DNA of 64,000 bases from Neckera pumila. Its lineage: Eukaryota; Streptophyta; Bryopsida; Hypnales; Neckeraceae. Each line of letters opens with the position of its first letter. Positions within the stretch are counted from its first letter, which is position 1. A model generated the notes under the pieces. It ran no database searches and had not been told where the DNA came from. It saw nothing but the letters and a program-made list of their open reading frames with translations. Positions 60,559-64,000 of the stretch are shown one piece after another. The position numbers and the translations under genes are program-made. The DNA is taken from the NCBI GenBank assembly GCA_963969595.1, contig OZ018408.1, positions 24,301,823-24,365,822 of the forward strand. Direction: 5' to 3'.

Positions 60559-61777
60559 TTAACCCCAAAGTGACATTTGACTTCCAGGGTTCAAAAATGT
60601 CATTGCTTATGAAGCTTTATAGATCTAAATGTCTTCAAGTTATACAAATCTCAACTGTACAATCTTCTAGTGTACATGTTGTAGATGACATGTACAAAAT
60701 TTGAAGTGGTTTGGTCACACAGATTGCAAGATCATAATGTTTTAGTGTTAAAAATGGATGCTGAAATTTTCCCAAAAATAGGTTTGGAGGCAAAATTTGA
60801 TTTCTAAACCTACTCAAATGAAAAAAATGAACACTACAAAGTGATTCAAAACTAGTATACAAACACATTGGTAAAAAAAATTCATTCAGTTGACTCATTG
60901 TGTCTACAAAAATAGCTTTGAAATGTCAGAAAAGAGCAAGAAAAAATGCAAAAAAATGCATATAAGGGTGAACCTTCTTTGACTAGAATGTTTCTCAATC
61001 ACTCACTACTTCTTAGATGGACATGAAATTTTAGCAACACAAACTAGACTAATATGCGCAACTTTTCCAAAAGAATTTTTTGAAAATGGACTCTATATGA
61101 AGAAGAAACAAGCCGCTGAAGTTCAATGGACTCCCAAAATGACAGGATTTTGAGCTTTGAAATGCTCCCAAACATTCAAAAAAAGTTGGATTAACATGAA
61201 AATTTTACCACAATAACTACAAAAAATAGTGAAATTGGGTTGCCTCAACAATTAAGTTGCCTTCATTGACAGAAGTTAGCTCATGAGCCATTCCTTGTCC
61301 ACATGGAGCCGCATGCAATTCTCTAAATCTGAGCCACAAACAGTGCACCAACCCATACAACACACATAGTCCCTTCATTACTGCATTCTTTGTATATATT
61401 TATATAGTGTTGAATGTCGAGAAATTAGTATAAGGCAACCTAATTTCACTATTTTGTGTAGGCTTCAAGGGGAATAAAACCCAACAATTCTTCTTGAAAA
61501 CTAACATTGGATGAAGGAGATACAAGGCCCCAAAATTGCAGCCATAAAATGCAGTTTGGTAACCTCAAATTGAAGATTTGAACTTTGATTGGCTTTCAAA
61601 AAATCAGTACATCTTGGATTGATCTGAAAAGTGTACCACACAAACTAGAGGAGAGAACACAACTTTCTCAACAAGTTTTATTGAACTTGGACCTTGGATG
61701 CAAAAGTTAAAGCACTTTGAACTAAACTTGAAACTGTATGAGGACACTTTCTGTCCTCTTTGTCACTTTGGGGTTAA
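60559..61777. mobile_element. TTAA-E element, complete, 1,219 bp, with nested MITE
   Basis: TTAA CCCCAAAGTGACA at the left and TGTCACTTTGGGG TTAA at the right: exact TTAA flanks and 13 bp of perfect inverted repeat beyond the TTAA. The 245-bp MITE at 61217-61461 is inserted in it. It is non-coding. The end sequence differs from TTAA-A (CCCCAAAG against CCCCTAAAG), so it is a separate family with the same target choice. Confidence 0.85.
61217..61461. mobile_element. MITE with CTACAAAAAATAGTGAAATT ends, second copy
   Basis: The ends match those of 34417-34658: CTACAAAAAATAGTGAAATT-GGGTTGCC at the left and GGCAACCTAATTTCACTATTTTGTGTAG at the right. It is nested in the TTAA-E element, so it is the younger insertion. 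Confidence 0.75.
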
Positions 61778-61867
61778 TTAAATAGTTAGTGCCCAACTGA
61801 GATCAATCAAAACGTGTAGTTTGTTCATCCTGTTTGTAGTTTGCATTGGGTCCCTCCGGAGAGGGGG

Positions 61868-62063
61868 TTGAGGGCTGCGCCAGCCAAGGAGGCAGTGCAA
61901 GACCAAGGCGACGCGCGCGAGGCCGAGCAGCAAGCTGCCGGGTGGCCCCGCTCCCTTGAAAAATTAGATTAATATCATGGGGATCGATGACCCCCGTATC
62001 AGATATTAAACTGATAAGAACAGATACTACACTTGATCTTAGCCAAAAGGCCGAGAAAGGTAT
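61868..62063 (-). ncRNA. U2 snRNA: U2 spliceosomal snRNA
   Basis: The minus strand from 62063 begins ATACCTTTCTCGGCCTTTTG and continues with GCTAAGATCAAGTGTAGTAT, the invariant U2 5' region. GTAGTA at RNA positions 34-39 (62030-62025) is the branch-point pairing sequence. The stem IIa region and the single-stranded Sm site AATTTTTC (about 61965-61958) follow, then two GC-rich 3' hairpins (stem III around 'cggcagcttgctgc' and stem IV around 'ttggctggcgcagccc'). The length of about 196 nt suits plant U2; the exact 3' end is estimated. With its promoter intact (USE and TATA upstream), this looks like a functional gene. U2 pairs with the intron branch site in the spliceosome. Confidence 0.97.
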
Positions 62064-62087
62064 GCTTTTTCCCTCGAACCCTGAAGA

Positions 62088-62096
62088 CTATATACC
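62088..62096 (-). promoter_or_regulatory. TATA box of the U2 snRNA gene
   Basis: GGGTATATAGT on the minus strand lies about 25-33 bp before the U2 start, the position expected of the TATA element in plant snRNA genes. Confidence 0.75.
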
Positions 62097-62122
62097 CGCA
62101 GACTCCCTTCCGCAGTCGCAAA

Positions 62123-62133
62123 CCGTATGGGAC
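62123..62133 (-). promoter_or_regulatory. Upstream sequence element (USE-like) of the U2 snRNA gene
   Basis: GTCCCATACGG on the minus strand matches 8 of 11 positions of the plant snRNA USE (RTCCCACATCG). It is centred near -65, about 36 bp from the TATA centre. That longer spacing is the arrangement of plant snRNA genes transcribed by RNA polymerase II rather than III. Confidence 0.6.
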
Positions 62134-62513
62134 AACTCCAGCCTGCACTCCCCACCCCTCCGCCTAGTTCGATCAATAAATACAAGCATTCAAGAGTACG
62201 GCGTAGAAATCGATCAAAGTACCTCCAACGTAATTCGATCAATCCCATATACAAACGTGGTTTCCTGCCATGGATTGCCAAAGCTGGCCCTGAGTACAAA
62301 TTAAAAACTAGAGTCGGAATCCCAGGAAATTCACCGCAACGAAAGTGCGGAGAGGCCGGCGGTACTTGTGTTTGGGCTTATGGATTTTCAGAAGCATGTT
62401 TGTACCGAACTACTTTCCCGCATGCTTCAGCACCGATAGTATTTGATCGTCATCCGCCAATAAATCCGTCGGGTCAAGTCTGGAATATCGGGATGTCTGA
62501 GATTGAATGCCCA

Positions 62514-62570
62514 CATTTTTCACATTATTCACATTTCCACATTTCCACATTTCCACATTTCCACATTTTC
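62514..62570. repeat. 10-bp minisatellite (CACATTTCCA)n
   Basis: About five head-to-tail copies of a 'cacatttcca' unit, flanked by the variants 'catttttca' and 'catttt'. It lies between the U2 promoter and the alcohol dehydrogenase end. Non-coding. Confidence 0.85.
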
Positions 62571-62789
62571 AATTCAAACTTGCGTAAAGCTACGCCAATC
62601 TAAAACAGCCATCAACATACGTCATTCCAGGAAGTTTTTGAACTGGAAGTGCTGAAAAACCTTGTATTTAGGTCAAGCTCCTAGCTAATTGGTGGGTGGA
62701 TTCGTTACTGGTTTGCAGTGGAACCATCTCGCTGTAATTAAGTTACAGCAGAGAGCTGCATAATTTTAATTGAGAGGAACTATTGTCAT

Positions 62790-62903
62790 TCATTTGAAGT
62801 GTAATGCAGTACGCAAGCACTCCCCGGCCTGCAAGAGCTTGAAAGCTCCGTTGATGTCGGAGAACGGCAAGTTGTGGGTTATGAACTCGTCCACATCAAT
62901 GTC
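62790..62903 (-). CDS. Zinc-type alcohol dehydrogenase, last exon only
   Basis: After an acceptor (TTGTGCAG at 62904-62911) the minus strand encodes 37 residues: DIDVDEFITHNLPF, SDINGAFKLLQAGECLRTAL and HFK, then TGA at 62790-62792. Plant medium-chain zinc alcohol dehydrogenases end in just this way: a V/D-E-F/Y-I/V-T-H block, an IN-x-AF-x-LL helix and G-x-CLR-x, closing the coenzyme-domain side of the subunit. The family is NAD-dependent and interconverts alcohols and aldehydes; the subclass cannot be told from this piece. The other exons must lie beyond 64000 or in an unrecognised part of 62904-64000, because that stretch is filled with MITEs and a dispersed repeat. The reading frame is intact here. 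Confidence 0.8.
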   Translation of the reverse strand, partial: DIDVDEFITHNLPFSDINGAFKLLQAGECLRTALHFK

Positions 62904-63363
62904 CTGCACAAGCATCACAGGCAACAGCAGCTAACTTAACAGGGATCGAAGGTCAGCCTGTGTCCCACAAAGTTGCATAGTGATTTCCTCACAAATATAA
63001 AGATGACAGTGGGTAGTTACTGCGGCATGCTGTGTTATGAATTTCAATTCACATACAAGTAGATTTTTCGAAACACGCAGTGGAATGGCAAATGATGCAT
63101 TGTAGCAGTCAACAGACAGCAGTCTCTCACTTCCACTACCGTACTAGCCGGTAAATAACCTGCACTAGGCTCATCACTACCATTCTCTCTAATGGCAGTG
63201 AAGCGCTACTCGGCCTGCTTTACATACGTTAAGAGCAAGCCCTGCCGATTTGGCCAATTTGAAGGTAATGTTAAATTGCAGAATCAGCAACAGCTGCTAG
63301 TTCTAGCATGGGGACGGATTCTGCTACGAGAACTTCTTGGGATTGTCGGAAAGCCTGCTCTTA

Positions 63364-63472
63364 GGGCCTCTTCACACTATGGCCATCCAAGTCGAGAGGC
63401 CATGGAACTCTGCAATATGATTGGTGGAAACGACAGACTCTCGACTTGGACGGCCATAGTGTGAAGAGGCCC
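63364..63472. mobile_element. Palindromic MITE with TTA duplication, 109 bp
   Basis: GGGCCTCTTCACACTATGGC starts the left arm and its complement ends the right arm. The inverted repeats run about 35 bp with one mismatch, and TTA occurs on both sides (63361-63363 and 63473-63475). The 3-bp TTA duplication and GGG/CCC termini fit the PIF/Harbinger (Tourist-like) type. It lies in the presumed alcohol dehydrogenase intron. Confidence 0.8.
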
Positions 63473-63478
63473 TTAATG

Positions 63479-63572
63479 CTAGGGAACGCGCCGGTGTAGG
63501 CGCATTCTACATCAGATCTTGCCCTCAGGCTCGCTTTGGTGCAGAATGCGCCTGCACCGACGCGTTCCCTAG
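63479..63572. mobile_element. Palindromic MITE, 94 bp, adjacent to the previous one
   Basis: CTAGGGAACGCGCCGGTGTA starts a 30-bp arm that matches the complement of the right end at 28 of 30 positions. The TIR proper may be GGGAACGCG with a TA or CTA/TAG target, which the palindrome hides. It is GC-rich against an AT-rich background and only 6 bp from the neighbouring MITE. Confidence 0.75.
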
Positions 63573-63704
63573 TACAGTTCACCAGATAAGTGTGCAAAAG
63601 AGTTGAGGAGAAAAGATACCTATTGTACACTATTTGAAGCCTACAGGACAATATGACAAGGCAATGGAATATCAATAAATAAATTCCATACCTTAAGTTA
63701 GGCT

Positions 63705-63945
63705 ATTTGTTTTGTTTTATTTGTTTGTTTGGTGAGATCTCCTGGATTGTGAGTCCTTTGGTTGCGTTTTTGGTATTGTCAGAAAGTTCTCTACGAGAAG
63801 GGATGTATGGGCTTTGTTTTGTGGTATTTGGACCTATAGTGTGAAAGATATTGAATATTGAAGGTTTTATTGAATGAAAAGTTTAGAAAACTACTTTAAC
63901 ATTCACTTTGACTATAGCAATGGCACAAGGCACACTGGTATGTAC
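63705..63945 (+). repeat. Dispersed repeat copy with TTTGTTTG edge
   Basis: It runs from a 'tttgttttgttttatttgtttgttt' edge (63707-63731) through 'ttgcgtttttggtattgtc', 'gggctttgttttgtggtatttggacctatagtgtgaaagat' and on to 'caatggcacaaggcacac'. This is the most complete single copy in the window and defines the orientation of the family. Confidence 0.75.
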
Positions 63946-64000
63946 TAACTTAACAATATAGGTCTATTCGGGTAGACCATTTTGTGAATTGATGACAAAC

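Noticed and set aside
62127..62603. Plus-strand frame of 158 residues upstream of U2
   Set aside because: It runs through the U2 promoter and the 10-bp minisatellite, with no recognisable domain; better explained as chance.
63192..63464. 90-residue plus-strand frame near the right edge
   Set aside because: It overlaps the TTA-flanked MITE and the presumed alcohol dehydrogenase intron, and has no recognisable motif.

Overview
The window is AT-rich nuclear DNA from a plant (streptophyte). The evidence is three spliced host genes of recognisable plant families (CASP-like, Canopy/DUF3456, zinc alcohol dehydrogenase end), a spliceosomal U2 snRNA gene with a plant-type USE/TATA promoter, and telo-box motifs. 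I cannot name the species. The density of old, nested, mostly non-coding transposons resembles a large repeat-rich genome such as those of seed-free plants, but that is inference.

Layout. Positions 1-11500 hold no host gene: AT-rich filler, several TTAA-flanked terminal-inverted-repeat elements (called TTAA-A, -B and -C here) and a 2.3 kb foldback (7403-9684). Positions 11499-17030 (minus) hold a multi-exon transposon-like gene joining a ParB-like motif to an N4/N6-type DNA methyltransferase-like domain. Its splice phases still fit from exon to exon, but it carries three in-frame stops and a frame change. Positions 17200-22850 hold a TTAA-A deletion derivative, GGATCC-cored palindromes and a gag-like zinc-knuckle remnant. 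Positions 23612-27270 (plus) hold a decayed MULE-like transposase gene with a SWIM-like C-terminal motif. Positions 28590-29440 are a tandem array. Positions 30296-49551 are almost entirely repeats: TTAA elements, some as an inverted pair and some nested, foldback MITEs, a CACTA-like MITE, a possible LINE tail and a dispersed repeat with (AAAC)n-like edges.

The gene-bearing part is the last 14 kb. A CASP-like (CASPL4-type) four-pass membrane protein gene lies at 50129-53581 (minus, 3 exons). A Canopy-family ER saposin-like protein gene lies at 56868-59926 (plus, 7 exons). A TTAA element with a nested MITE fills 60559-61777. The U2 snRNA gene is at 61868-62063 (minus). The last exon of a zinc-type alcohol dehydrogenase is at 62790-62903 (minus); the rest of that gene lies beyond the right edge, with two small palindromic MITEs in what should be its intron. 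These host genes look independent, not like one pathway.

The strongest candidates for something undescribed are the intron-containing ParB-like plus methyltransferase gene, the TTAA-specific (piggyBac-like) MITE families with internal empty-site evidence, and the palindromic elements found inside introns of both transposon-like genes.
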